A DNA stretch of 64,000 nucleotides. It comes from Actinotalea subterranea (GTDB lineage Bacteria; Actinomycetota; Actinomycetes; Actinomycetales; Cellulomonadaceae). Below the pieces are notes generated by a model, which was given only the letters and a program-made list of their open reading frames with translations, was not told where the DNA came from and did not search any database. Each line of letters begins with the position of its first letter. Positions within the stretch are counted from its first letter, which is position 1. The stretch spans positions 1 to 64,000 of the forward strand of contig NZ_VTTP01000012.1 of the NCBI RefSeq assembly GCF_008364845.1, written 5' to 3'. Of the stretch, positions 16,677 through 25,332 are shown piece after piece. The position numbers were made by a program, and so were the translations under genes.

Positions 16677-17809
16677 CGTGCGTACTCCTCGTCGGGGTCC
16701 GGGACCTCACGTGCGTTGTCACGCCGGGCGCCGGCGCTGACGTCGGCCCCGGTGGGCGGAGCGTCCGCGAACCAGCGTCTGCCGGCCCACAGGCTCACGT
16801 GGACGAGACCGACGAGCACGGGCACCTCGATGAGCGGCCCGACGACGCCCGCGAGGGCCTGGCCCGACGCCGCGCCGAACGTGCCGATCGCCACGGCGAT
16901 CGCGAGCTCGAAGTTGTTGCCGGCCCCCGTGAAGGCGAGCGTCGTCGTCCGCGCGTACCCGAGCCCGAGGAGGCGGCCCAGCAGCATGCCGCCGACCCAC
17001 ATGACGGCGAAGTAGACGAGCAGGGGCAGCGCCACCCTGACGACGTCCCAGGGCCGCTCGGCGACGGCGTCGCCCTGGAGCGCGAAGAGGACGACGATCG
17101 TGAAGAGCAGCCCGCGCAGCGCCCAGGGCGAGATCGCGGGCACGAACACGCGCTCGTACCAGGCGCGGCCCCGACGGCGTTCGCCGATGCGCCGGGACGC
17201 GAACCCGGCGGCGAGGGGCACTCCCAGGAACACGAGGACGTTGAGGGCGATCTCGCCGATGCTCACCTCGAGGCCAGCGGTGTCGAGGCCGAGCCACCCG
17301 GGCAGGACCGTCAGGTAGAACCAGCCGAGACCCGCGAACGCGACGACCTGGAAGGCCGAGTTGAGGGCGACGAGCACTGCCGCGGCCTCACGGTCACCGC
17401 ACGCGAGGTCGTTCCAGATCACGACCATCGCGATGCACCGGGCCAGGCCGACGATGACGAGGCCGGTACGCAGCTCTGGCAGGTCGGGCAGGAACGTCCA
17501 GGCCAGGGCGAACATGAGGGCCGGCCCGACGACCCAGTTGAGCACCAGGGAGCCGACCAGGAGGCGGCGGTCGGCGGTGACGTCCCCGAGGCGGTCGTAG
17601 CGGACCTTCGCGAGGACCGGGTACATCATGACGAGCAGGCCGAGGGCGATCGGGAACGAGATGCCGCCGACCTCGAGGGCCGCGAGGACGTCGCCGAGGG
17701 CGGGGACGAACCGGCCGAGGGCGAGGCCGCCGACCATCGCGAGTCCGATCCAGAGCGGGAGACCCCGGTCGAGCGCGGACAGTCGGGCGGCAGGAGGCTG
17801 ATTCGACAC
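16673..17809 (-). CDS. acr3: ACR3-family arsenite efflux transporter
   Basis: 378 residues, ten predicted helices. ACR3 landmarks are present: LVLNWVVGPALMFALAW, the conserved-cysteine helix GLARCIAMVVIWNDLACGD, LVALNSAFQVVAF and TLAFTGAGNNFELAIAVAIGTFG. It expels arsenite (and sometimes antimonite) with the proton motive force. It is first in the arsenic operon and overlaps arsRC by 4 bp. GTG 17809 has no visible ribosome binding site; an AT-rich CAATAT sits 6 bp upstream on the coding strand, so a leaderless transcript is plausible. Confidence 0.94.
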   Translation of the reverse strand: MSNQPPAARLSALDRGLPLWIGLAMVGGLALGRFVPALGDVLAALEVGGISFPIALGLLVMMYPVLAKVRYDRLGDVTADRRLLVGSLVLNWVVGPALMFALAWTFLPDLPELRTGLVIVGLARCIAMVVIWNDLACGDREAAAVLVALNSAFQVVAFAGLGWFYLTVLPGWLGLDTAGLEVSIGEIALNVLVFLGVPLAAGFASRRIGERRRGRAWYERVFVPAISPWALRGLLFTIVVLFALQGDAVAERPWDVVRVALPLLVYFAVMWVGGMLLGRLLGLGYARTTTLAFTGAGNNFELAIAVAIGTFGAASGQALAGVVGPLIEVPVLVGLVHVSLWAGRRWFADAPPTGADVSAGARRDNAREVPDPDEEYAR

Positions 17810-17833
17810 GGCTCTATATTGATGGATGTCGAA
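17802..17833 (-). promoter_or_regulatory. Candidate ArsR operator/promoter of the arsenic operon
   Basis: A perfect 7-bp inverted repeat TTCGACA (17802-17808) ... TGTCGAA (17827-17833) encloses an unusually AT-rich core, TCTATATTGATGG, at the start of acr3. ArsR-family dimers bind such dyads overlapping the promoter. The identity of the site is inference from position and symmetry. Confidence 0.5.
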
Positions 17834-17887
17834 ACAGAAGGCAAGCCTTGTTGCAGCCCTCGGCCACGCCCCCGCTGTTCCGGTTCC

Positions 17888-18898
17888 TCACACCTGGCAG
17901 GTCGGGCACCAGAAGAGCGAGCGGCCGGCCATCTCCTCGCGGACGATCGGCGTCCCGCAGACCAGGCAGGGCTCCCCGGCCCGTCCGTAGACGGCGTGGC
18001 GCAGCGCCGGGTCGGCGACCGCACGGGCCCGCCCGGCCGCGTCGAGGTCCTCGCGGGTGACCATCACGCCCGTGCGCACTCCGTCGTCGAGCAGCTCGAC
18101 CCAGTCGCGCCACAGCCCGCGGGCGACCTCGGTCGGGACCCGCGTGCCGGGGGTGTGCGGGTCGAGCCGGGCACGGAAGAGCATCTCGGCACGGTAGATG
18201 TTGCCGATCCCGCTGATGACGGACTGGTCCATGAGGAGCTGGCCGACGGGCGTGCGCCGGGAGGTCAAGCGGCGAACGGCGCTCGCCTCGGCCTCGGCGC
18301 CCGCGTCGACGCGCGGGTCGGGTCCCGCCTTCGCGAGGAGCGCCGCGACGTCCTCGGGAGTCAGCACCTCGCAGGCCGTCGGGCCGCGGAGGTCGGCAAG
18401 GCTGCCGGCCGTCATGAGCCGGACACGCACCTGGCCGACCGGCTCAGGCGGGAACGGGGGCGGCGCGTCGTCGGGCACCGTGCCGACGGCGGTCGGCAGG
18501 CCCCGCTCGCCCTCGCCCATGCGGACCGCACGGCGGAGCCTCGGCGCACCCATCGAGCCGACAGCGGCGCTCTGCGTGGTGATCGGCGAGATGCGGCCGT
18601 GGAAGTCCCACGCGCCGTACAGGCCGAGGTGCACCCGCAGCCACTGCTCGGGCTCCGGGTCCAGGCCGGCGACCCGGACGGCACGCCGGCCGCCAGCACC
18701 CGTGCCCGCACCCCCGGCCGGGCCGAAGCCGAGCAGGAGGTGCTTGCCGACCGCGCGTGCGGCGGTCATCCGCCGCCCGTCGAGGAGCGCCGCGCCCGCC
18801 GCGAACCGCCCCTGCGGGGACGACGCGGCGACGACGTGCCCGACGAAGTCGGCGTCGAACTGGAGCGCGATGCGGTGGACGGTATGACCTTCGGGCAC
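17888..18898 (-). CDS. Fpg/Nei-family DNA glycosylase/AP lyase (endonuclease VIII 2-like)
   Basis: 336 residues. It starts MPEGHTVHR, giving the catalytic Pro2 and Glu3 of the family, has the central helix-two-turn-helix GQLLMDQSVISGIGNIYRAEMLF, and ends with a zinc finger CLVCGTPIVREEMAGRSLFWCPTCQV (four Cys). It excises oxidised bases and cleaves the AP site. The MPEGHTVHR opening rather than MPELPEVE marks the Nei/Nei2 branch. A Gly/Ala-rich insertion at about residues 60-70 is non-conserved. Confidence 0.94.
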   Translation of the reverse strand: MPEGHTVHRIALQFDADFVGHVVAASSPQGRFAAGAALLDGRRMTAARAVGKHLLLGFGPAGGAGTGAGGRRAVRVAGLDPEPEQWLRVHLGLYGAWDFHGRISPITTQSAAVGSMGAPRLRRAVRMGEGERGLPTAVGTVPDDAPPPFPPEPVGQVRVRLMTAGSLADLRGPTACEVLTPEDVAALLAKAGPDPRVDAGAEAEASAVRRLTSRRTPVGQLLMDQSVISGIGNIYRAEMLFRARLDPHTPGTRVPTEVARGLWRDWVELLDDGVRTGVMVTREDLDAAGRARAVADPALRHAVYGRAGEPCLVCGTPIVREEMAGRSLFWCPTCQV

Positions 18899-18969
18899 CC
18901 GCAGAGGCTACGACGCCCCACCGACGTGCTCGCCGTGCCGGTCGAGCACCGGGCACGTACCGTGACCGG

Positions 18970-20273
18970 GTGCCCACGTTCGAGAGCGACGGCGCGATCT
19001 TCACCGCGATCGGCGTCGCCGCACTCGCGGCCGCGCTCCTGCCCCGGATCCTTCGCCGCGCGCCGGTGTCGCTGCGCTCGTGCTGCTCGTGTCGGGGTTC
19101 GTCGCCTACAGCGTGATCCCGGCGCTCCCGGACCCCGACCCGACGGTGCACTCCGACGTCGCCCTGCACCTCACCGAGGTGTGCGTGATCGTCTCGCTCA
19201 TGGGCGCCGGCCTGGCGATCAACCGCCCGTTCGGCCGGCGGGCGTGGGGGACGACGTGGCGCCTCCTCGCGATCACGATGCCGCTGTCGATGCTGGCCGT
19301 GGGGTTCCTCGGCTGGTCCGCCCTCGGGCTCGGCGTCGCGGCATCCGTCCTCCTCGCCGCCGCACTGGCACCGACCGATCCCGTCCTGGCGACCGAGGTC
19401 CAGGTCAGCGAGCCGGTCGCCGAGCCAGGGGCGGTCGATGACGAGGCGCGCTTCGCCCTCACGTCGGAGGCGGGCCTCAACGACGGCCTCGCCTTCCCCT
19501 TCACCTACGCGGCGATCGGCATGAGCCTGGTGGGTCTCGCGCCGGGCGCCTGGCTCAGTCACTGGCTCGTGACCGACGTGGTGTGGCGCCTGAGCCTCGG
19601 GGTGCTCGGCGGGCTCGCCGTCGGCTGGCTCCTCGGGCGCCTGTTCTTCTCGAGCTTCGCGGACCGCCACGGCATCACGGAGCACGCCCAGGGCTTCGTG
19701 GCGCTCGGAGCCACGTTCCTCGCCTACGGCGCGACGGAGCTCGTCGAGGGGTACGGGTTCATCGCCGTCGTCGTGTGCGCGTCGACGGTGCGCGCCGCCG
19801 AGCGCTCGCACTCCTACCACCAGGTGCTGCACACGTTCGTCGAGCAGATCGAGAAGCTCCTCACGGTGGCCGTGATCGTGCTCCTCGGCGGGGCGGTCGC
19901 GCGCGGGCTGCTCGCGCCGATCGGGCCGGCCGAGGTCGCCGTCGCGCTCGGGTTCCTCCTCGTGGTCCGTCCGCTCGCCGGGTGGATCGGCCTCACGCCG
20001 GGCAGGACGGGCCCCCGCGAGCGCGCGGTCATCGCGTTCTTCGGCGTCCGCGGCGTCGGCTCCCTCTTCTACGTCGCGTACGGGCTCCAGAACGGCGTCT
20101 TCCCGGAGGGCGAGCGCATCTGGGCGGTCGTCGGCCTCGTCGTCGCGGCATCGGTCGTCCTGCACGGCGTCGTGGCGACGCCGGCCATGCGGTTCCTCGA
20201 TGCCGAACGGCGCCGCGCGGCAGCTCGACGTGGCGGTGGGGACCAGGCCGACGTCGCGACGACCCCGGTCTGA
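18970..20273 (+). pseudogene. Na+/H+ (cation:proton) antiporter gene with a frameshift near the N-terminus
   Basis: From GTG 19080 the frame encodes a 397-residue CPA1-type antiporter: APTDPVLATEVQVSEP and FALTSEAGLNDGLAFPF (the conserved acidic ion-binding segment), LLTVAVIVLLGGAVARG, and FFGVRGVGSLFYVAYGL. The expected first transmembrane segment is in another frame, starting GTG 18970 (MPTFESDGAIFTAIGVAALAAALLPRILRRAPVS). The frames join at about 19065-19078: LRRAPVSL in one continues as ALVLLVSGFVAYSVIPALPDPDP in the other, which would need one extra base. Either the gene is truly broken or there is a sequencing error; a shortened product from 19080 lacking the first helix is also possible. 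Confidence 0.65.
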
Positions 20274-20301
20274 GCAGGCACCCCGGGCGGGGCGCGGCCA
20301 G

Positions 20302-20329
20302 GCGGGTGGCAGGTCCACCGGCCACCCGC
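20302..20329. terminator. Bidirectional terminator hairpin
   Basis: Stem gcgggtggc (20302-20310) pairs with gccacccgc (20321-20329) around a 10-base loop, between the convergent antiporter and DUF1684 genes. No T-tract. Confidence 0.5.
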
Positions 20330-20346
20330 GCGCGGCGACGCGACGC

Positions 20347-20955
20347 TTACCCGGCCACGTACTGCTCCCCGACGGGCACGGCGACCGGCAGCGTGTTCTC
20401 CGCGGCGGGCAGCGGGCACGTCCACGCCGGGTCGTACGCGCACGAGGGCTGGTAGGCGAAGTTCAGGTCGACCACGAGGTCGTCCCCCGCCCCGCCGAGG
20501 TCGGCGCCCTTGACCGTGTCGAGCACGTACCGGCCGCCGCCGTACGTGGTGACGCCGCTCGTCGCGTCGCGCAGGGGCAGGAACAGCCCGCCCCCGTAGC
20601 CCGCGACCCACCAGAGGTCCAGGTCGCCGAGCCCCGGCAGGCCCACCCTGCCGACACGGTCGAGCACGACCAGGCCGTCGCCGGCCGTCCGGACCTCGCG
20701 ACGCGTCCTGCTCAGGCCGGTCCGCACACGCACGACGAACCGGAACGACGGGTCGTACGTGGCGACGACAGGCCCGGCGAGACCGGCGCGCCTGTCCGGA
20801 CCGACGGGTGACGCCGGGTGGGTGCGGACGAGCGCGGCCCGCGCCTCGACCCATCGCGCGTGCGCGGTCGCGGGGTCGGGCTCCGCGCGCACCGCGGCGT
20901 ACATCGCCGCCACACGTCGGCGCCAGTCGAGCAGCTCGAGGTCCGTGAACGTCAT
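20347..20955 (-). CDS. DUF1684-domain protein
   Basis: 202 residues. Recognised by the DUF1684 pattern: LLDWRRRVAAMYAAVR at the N-terminus, HPASPVGPDRRAGLAGPVVATYDPSFRF, GLFLPLRDATSGVTTYGGGRYVLDTVKGA, and the conserved ending VVDLNFAYQPSCAYDPAWTCPLPAAENTL-V-V-GEQ. The Cys-containing Y-P-S-C-Y-x-x-x-W-x-C-P-L-x-P-x-E-N segment is diagnostic. No signal peptide, so cytoplasmic. The biochemical role of the family is not known to me. Confidence 0.9.
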   Translation of the reverse strand: MTFTDLELLDWRRRVAAMYAAVRAEPDPATAHARWVEARAALVRTHPASPVGPDRRAGLAGPVVATYDPSFRFVVRVRTGLSRTRREVRTAGDGLVVLDRVGRVGLPGLGDLDLWWVAGYGGGLFLPLRDATSGVTTYGGGRYVLDTVKGADLGGAGDDLVVDLNFAYQPSCAYDPAWTCPLPAAENTLPVAVPVGEQYVAG

Positions 20956-21094
20956 CTCGCGAGCCTACGGAGGCCCTCCGACGCGCGGGCGACGCCTCCT
21001 CCCGGGCGACAGGGGCCACGCGGACCCGATGAGTTCGGGGCCCGCGAGCGGTCTTCCTCCCGACCGACACGACCCACCCCCGAGGAGACCCGTC

Positions 21095-21733
21095 ATGAAG
21101 CTGACCGTCCACGAGTTCCTGACGCTCGACGGCGTCATGCAGGGCCCCGGCGGCGCCGACGAGGACCCGTCGAACGGGTTCACGCGCGGCGGGTGGCTGG
21201 TCCCCCACGCCGACGCCGGCATGGGTGAGGTCGTCGACAGCTGGTTCGCGCGCGCCGGGGCGGTGCTCCTGGGCCGTTCGACGTTCGTCATGATGCGCGA
21301 CTTCTGGACTCTCGTCACCGACCCCGAGGACACGGTGGCGAGGGCGCTCAACACGCTGCCCAAGTACGTCGTGTCCTCGACGGTCGAGGACCCGGCGTGG
21401 TCGCCGACGACGGTGCTGCGCGGCGACCCCGTGGCTGCGGTCCGGGCCCTCAAGGAGCAGCCGGGCGGCGAGCTCCAGGTGCACGGCAGCGCCGAGCTCG
21501 CGGCGACGTTGCACCGCGCCGGGCTCGTCGACGAGTACCGCCTGCTCGTCTTCCCCGTCACGGTCGGCGCGGGCAAGCGGCTCTTCACCGAGGACGCCCC
21601 GGCGTCGGGGTTCACGCTCCTCGAGTCCCGCACCACGAGCACCGGCGCCGTGTACAGCGCACTCGCGCCGGCGCCCTTCCGCGCCGGGGAGATCGTCGTC
21701 GAGGACGGTCGGGAGGTCACGACGACCCGCTGA
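21095..21733 (+). CDS. Dihydrofolate-reductase-like (RibD C-terminal domain) protein
   Basis: 212 residues. MKLTVHEFLTLDGVMQGPGG, the RibD_C/DHFR-like opening, then GAVLLGRSTFVMM, KYVVSSTVEDPAW, ELQVHGSAELAATLHRAGLVDEYRLLVFPVTVGAGKRLF. The G-S-x-x-L and PVxxGxGxRLF elements form the NADPH site. Start ATG 21095 with GAGGAG 21082-21087. Many standalone members are uncharacterised reductases, not true folate or riboflavin enzymes; I assign only the fold. Confidence 0.92.
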   Translation: MKLTVHEFLTLDGVMQGPGGADEDPSNGFTRGGWLVPHADAGMGEVVDSWFARAGAVLLGRSTFVMMRDFWTLVTDPEDTVARALNTLPKYVVSSTVEDPAWSPTTVLRGDPVAAVRALKEQPGGELQVHGSAELAATLHRAGLVDEYRLLVFPVTVGAGKRLFTEDAPASGFTLLESRTTSTGAVYSALAPAPFRAGEIVVEDGREVTTTR

Positions 21734-21759
21734 CGTGCCGAGCCGCCGCTACGAGGCCC

Positions 21760-23373
21760 TCAGCGCACCGGGATGTCGGTGAGCCGGAACGCGCGCTGCC
21801 CGAGCCCGCCTCCCACCTGCACGGCGATCTCGTCGAGCTCGCCCACGTCGGGGTAGATGATGCTGAACGTCCGCGTCGCACCCGGCGCGAGCGTGCCGTC
21901 GGTCTCGAGGTCGGTCGCGGGCAGCCACTGCTCGTGGCCGTCGGCGCTCACCGCGTCGAGGTAGTCCATCGGGTAGACGGCCGTGGACCCCCGCAGCATC
22001 ACGACGCCGGAGGCGGATCGCTGCACGGAGTAGGCGTCGCCGCGGTAGTGCCACACGCCCGCGAGGAACGCGACGCCGTCCTCGGCACCCTCGTCCACGG
22101 GGCTGATCTCCAGGTCGAGCACGACGTGCCCGTCGACGCGCCGCGCCTGCGGGGCGCGGATCCGGTAGGTCCCCAGGTCCTCGACGAGGACGCCCTCCGC
22201 ACCCGTGCCCACCGGGCCCTTGTCGAACGGGGGCAGCTCGCCGTCCGTCGTGACCTCGACCGTCCGGGTCGTCTGCGAGGTGAGCGTCAGAGCCACCCGA
22301 CGGTTCGCCGCGCGACTTGCCTCGTCGGTGCCCGGGACGAGAGGCTCCGACTCGCCCCGGCCCTCGACCTCGAGGGTGAAGGCCGTCGTGTCGATGCGCT
22401 CGGCGAGGGCGGCGGCCACGGCCTGCGCCCGCCGGAGCGAGAGGTCCTGGTTGTACGCGTCGCTCGCGACGTCGTCGGTGTGGCCGACGACGCTGACGGT
22501 GCCCGGCTCCCGGCTCGCGAGGTGGTTCGCGGCGGCGTCGAGCGCGGCCTGCGCGACCTCGGTCAGGTCGGCGGAGTCCACCGCGAACAGGACGTCCGAC
22601 CCGAGCGTGACCTGCACCTCGTCGGTCGTCGTCAACGTCTGCACGGCGCCCGCGAGCTCGGCCGTGAACGACTCGAGACCGAGGACGGGGGCCTCGGCCA
22701 CCGTGTCGAGGTCGAGGGGCTCGACCTCCTCCACCGGCGCGGGGCTCGCGGCCGGGTCGCCGTCGGCGTCCGTCGGCGCGGAGGCCGGCAGCTCGGGTGA
22801 GGGCACCTCGCCGTCGACCACCGCGACCCCCGGCAGGTACGGGCCACCCGGCACGAAGACGCCGAGCGAGGTCACGTCCTCGGGCGGCGCGGCGTAGGCG
22901 GTCTGCAGGCGCATCGTCGTCCCCGGACCGAGCGCGATGAAGTCCTGGCCGGTGGTCACGGCGCGCCCGTCGGCGTCCTGAGCGACGGTGTGCACGACGT
23001 CGCGGTCGAGGTCGAGCAGCCGCAGGCCCGACAGCGCGGGCAACGTCAGGACGGGGACGCCGCTGAACACGCTCGACAGGAACGCGTCGTCACCACCCGT
23101 GTCCTCCATCGCGAGGTCCATCGTGAGCACCACGTGCTCGCCGACCCGGACGATCGGCAGGACGTCCACCGCGACCTCGGCCCCCGCAAGGTGCAGCGTG
23201 GTGGTCGCCGCGACCGCGGACGTGTCGACGGGCGCCGGGGTCGACGCCTCGCCCGACGGTTCAGGCCCCGGCTCCCCAGCGCCTCCTGTGCACGCAGCCA
23301 GCAGGACGAGCACTGCGGCGCCCGCGGTGACGCCCCGCCGGCCCATGGTGTCGAGACGCACGAAAGCCCCCAT
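21760..23373 (-). CDS. OmpA-domain envelope lipoprotein
   Basis: 537 residues. A lipoprotein signal (LLAACTGG lipobox, Cys28) is followed by a Pro/Ala linker and an N-terminal beta-rich domain. Residues about 255-365 are an OmpA-like peptidoglycan-binding domain: VTLGSDVLFAVDSADLTEVAQAALDAAANHL, VVGHTDDVASDAYNQDLSLRRAQAVAAAL, GRGESEPLVPG and NRRVALTL. The C-terminal 170 residues are a DUF4352-like beta domain. The protein is likely anchored in the membrane and bound to peptidoglycan through the D...R residues of the OmpA loop. Single-gene unit. Confidence 0.9.
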   Translation of the reverse strand: MGAFVRLDTMGRRGVTAGAAVLVLLAACTGGAGEPGPEPSGEASTPAPVDTSAVAATTTLHLAGAEVAVDVLPIVRVGEHVVLTMDLAMEDTGGDDAFLSSVFSGVPVLTLPALSGLRLLDLDRDVVHTVAQDADGRAVTTGQDFIALGPGTTMRLQTAYAAPPEDVTSLGVFVPGGPYLPGVAVVDGEVPSPELPASAPTDADGDPAASPAPVEEVEPLDLDTVAEAPVLGLESFTAELAGAVQTLTTTDEVQVTLGSDVLFAVDSADLTEVAQAALDAAANHLASREPGTVSVVGHTDDVASDAYNQDLSLRRAQAVAAALAERIDTTAFTLEVEGRGESEPLVPGTDEASRAANRRVALTLTSQTTRTVEVTTDGELPPFDKGPVGTGAEGVLVEDLGTYRIRAPQARRVDGHVVLDLEISPVDEGAEDGVAFLAGVWHYRGDAYSVQRSASGVVMLRGSTAVYPMDYLDAVSADGHEQWLPATDLETDGTLAPGATRTFSIIYPDVGELDEIAVQVGGGLGQRAFRLTDIPVR

Positions 23374-23548
23374 TCCCGGACAGATCAGCCGCCCACCCTA
23401 CCGACGCGCGGGCGCGATCCGGCGCACGGGCCCGCACACCGGCGGCCGACCGGCGACGGTCCCGCGCGGGTGCGGGCCCCGGCGGTGAAACGCTACCCCG
23501 GCCGGTGGACATGAGGGTGGTGTCGACCTCAGGAGCGAAAGGGGCACC

Positions 23549-24178
23549 GTGGACTCCCCCGAGGAGCTGTTCACCACCCTGTTCGAGAGCACCCACCAGG
23601 CCCTGCTCGCCTACGCGGTGCGGCGCGTCGCCGACCCCGCGGACGCGGCCGACGTCGTCGCCGAGACCTTCCTGGTGGCGTGGCGCCGGCTCGACGACGT
23701 GCCGCCCGGCGACCAGGCCCGGCCCTGGCTCTTCGGCGTCGCGCGGCGGGTCCTCGCCAACCTGTACCGGGGCGAGCGGCGGCGGACGGCGCTGGCCGAG
23801 AGGCTGCGCGAGTCGCTGTCGGAGGTGGTCGTGCCGCCGGACCTCGCACCCGTCGAGGTGGCGATGGCCGCGCTGCGCCCGGACGACCAGGAGCTCCTGC
23901 GGCTCGTCGCCTGGGAGGAGCTCGCACGCGACGAGATCGCGCTCGTGCTCGGCATCCCCAAGGCCACCGTCCGGGTGCGGCTGCACCGCGCCCGCCAGCG
24001 GCTCGCCGCCCAGATGGCGGCGCTCGAGCGCGACGGCTCCGTGCCGCCGCACGTGCCGGCTCCCCGCCGGGCGGGCGACACGCAGCAGCGGGGACCGCAG
24101 GTGACACGCAACGGCACTGACGGACATGTGGTGATCGGACGGGCACCGGCCCGCCTGGGAGTGGAGGAGGCCCGATGA
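23549..24178 (+). CDS. ECF-type RNA polymerase sigma factor
   Basis: 209 residues: region 2 (LFESTHQALLAYAVRRVADPADAADVVAETFLVAWRRLDDV...ARPWLFGVARRVLANLYRGERR) and region 4 (LRPDDQELLRLVAWEELARDEIALVLGIPKATVRVRLHRARQRLAAQM). GTG 23549 follows AAAGGGG. Its stop overlaps the start of the next gene (ATGA at 24175-24178), the usual arrangement of a sigma factor with its regulator. Target promoters are not evident. The C-terminal 35 residues beyond region 4 are disordered. Confidence 0.93.
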   Translation: MDSPEELFTTLFESTHQALLAYAVRRVADPADAADVVAETFLVAWRRLDDVPPGDQARPWLFGVARRVLANLYRGERRRTALAERLRESLSEVVVPPDLAPVEVAMAALRPDDQELLRLVAWEELARDEIALVLGIPKATVRVRLHRARQRLAAQMAALERDGSVPPHVPAPRRAGDTQQRGPQVTRNGTDGHVVIGRAPARLGVEEAR

Positions 24179-25161
24179 GGAACGACGACGTGCTCGCGCA
24201 GCTCCGCGGGGCGGACCCGGCCCGCGGGGCCGACCTCTCCCGGACCGACCGAGGGGCGCTCACCGCCCTGCGCGAAGGGATCACCATGACCGCACGCACC
24301 AGCACCTCCACACGTCCGGCCCGACGCCTGGCCACCCGGGGCGGTGTCGCACTCGTCGCCGGCGTGATGCTCGTCGGCGGTGGCGCCGCGTACGCCGCCT
24401 ATGAGCGGCTCTACGTCGGCGGCGCCGCGGACGGGATCACCTGCCTGACGCAGTGGAGCGACTGGCCCTCGTCGTCCACGGGAGGGCCGGAGCTGACCGG
24501 CGACCCGGTGGCCGACTGCCAGCACTACAACGACCTCGAGGGCGTGGAGCCCATCGCGGACCCGGTGGCGTTCCGGTTCGAGAACATGCTCTTCGTCGCC
24601 CCCCGCGGGGACGTGCCCGAGGGCTCGACCCTCCTGGCGGCGCCCACCGCCCAGGACGAGGCCCGGCGCGAGCTCCAGGCGTCGCTGCACGACCGTGTCG
24701 ACGGTGTGAGCTCGCGGTGCATGACCGCCGACGAGGCGGCCGGCTTCGTCACCGCCGAGCTCGAGCGGCTGGCACTCACCGGGTGGCAGGTGGAGATCAC
24801 GCAGAACGAGCCCTCGGCCGATCGCCCGCTCGACGTCTGCGCCAGCGCGTGGGCCGACGAGGCCGGCGCCGACGTGGTTCGCGTCACCCCGAACTCCATC
24901 CCTGCCCCGGAGGTGCTGGAGGCGAACGGGGACGTGGTGCCGTTCGTCTTCACGCTCGCGGACACGCTGCGTCAGGCCGTCGCCGAGCAGTGCGTCTCGC
25001 TCTCCGTGGCCGAGGACGTCGCCACGGCGGCGATCGGCGCCGAGCACCACTGGCCGACGACCGCGATCGTCGACCCCGACGCGTCGTGCACGCGCGTCGA
25101 CATGGAGGTGGGCGGCAGCATCCTCGTGACGCTGCGCGGGCCCGAGGTCGCGACGCCGTAG
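24175..25161 (+). CDS. Single-pass membrane protein coupled to the ECF sigma factor
   Basis: 328 residues. N-terminal 55 residues are cytoplasmic, then a membrane segment (GGVALVAGVMLVGGGAAYAAYERLY), then an extracellular domain with about five cysteines (ITCLTQW, ADCQHY, SSRCM, VCASAW, AEQCVSL, SCTRVD). The opening MRNDDVLAQLRGADPARG matches the short N-terminal motif of proteins paired with this ECF group, and the 4-bp overlap with the sigma gene suggests co-regulation. It may act as an anti-sigma factor, but it lacks the HxxxCxxC ZAS motif, so this is inference. Confidence 0.8.
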   Translation: MRNDDVLAQLRGADPARGADLSRTDRGALTALREGITMTARTSTSTRPARRLATRGGVALVAGVMLVGGGAAYAAYERLYVGGAADGITCLTQWSDWPSSSTGGPELTGDPVADCQHYNDLEGVEPIADPVAFRFENMLFVAPRGDVPEGSTLLAAPTAQDEARRELQASLHDRVDGVSSRCMTADEAAGFVTAELERLALTGWQVEITQNEPSADRPLDVCASAWADEAGADVVRVTPNSIPAPEVLEANGDVVPFVFTLADTLRQAVAEQCVSLSVAEDVATAAIGAEHHWPTTAIVDPDASCTRVDMEVGGSILVTLRGPEVATP

Positions 25162-25180
25162 CGCGCCCCAGATGCGGTGG

Positions 25181-25208
25181 TGCCCCCGGACCGCTGGGTC
25201 CGGGGGCA
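25181..25208 (+). terminator. Intrinsic terminator of the ECF operon
   Basis: A perfect 12-bp stem (25181-25192 with 25197-25208) around loop gctg lies 20 bp after the stop of the membrane protein. There is no T-tract, which is usual in high-GC actinomycetes. Confidence 0.8.
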
Positions 25209-25332
25209 TCGCCACGCCCGGCCGGGACTACGGTGCACCCCCGCCCTCACCTGCACAGGGGACAATGGGACGATCGCTCGCACGGCACGGGGGACGTGAC
25301 GGGGACCATCGAGCAGGCGAGGGCAACGAGGC

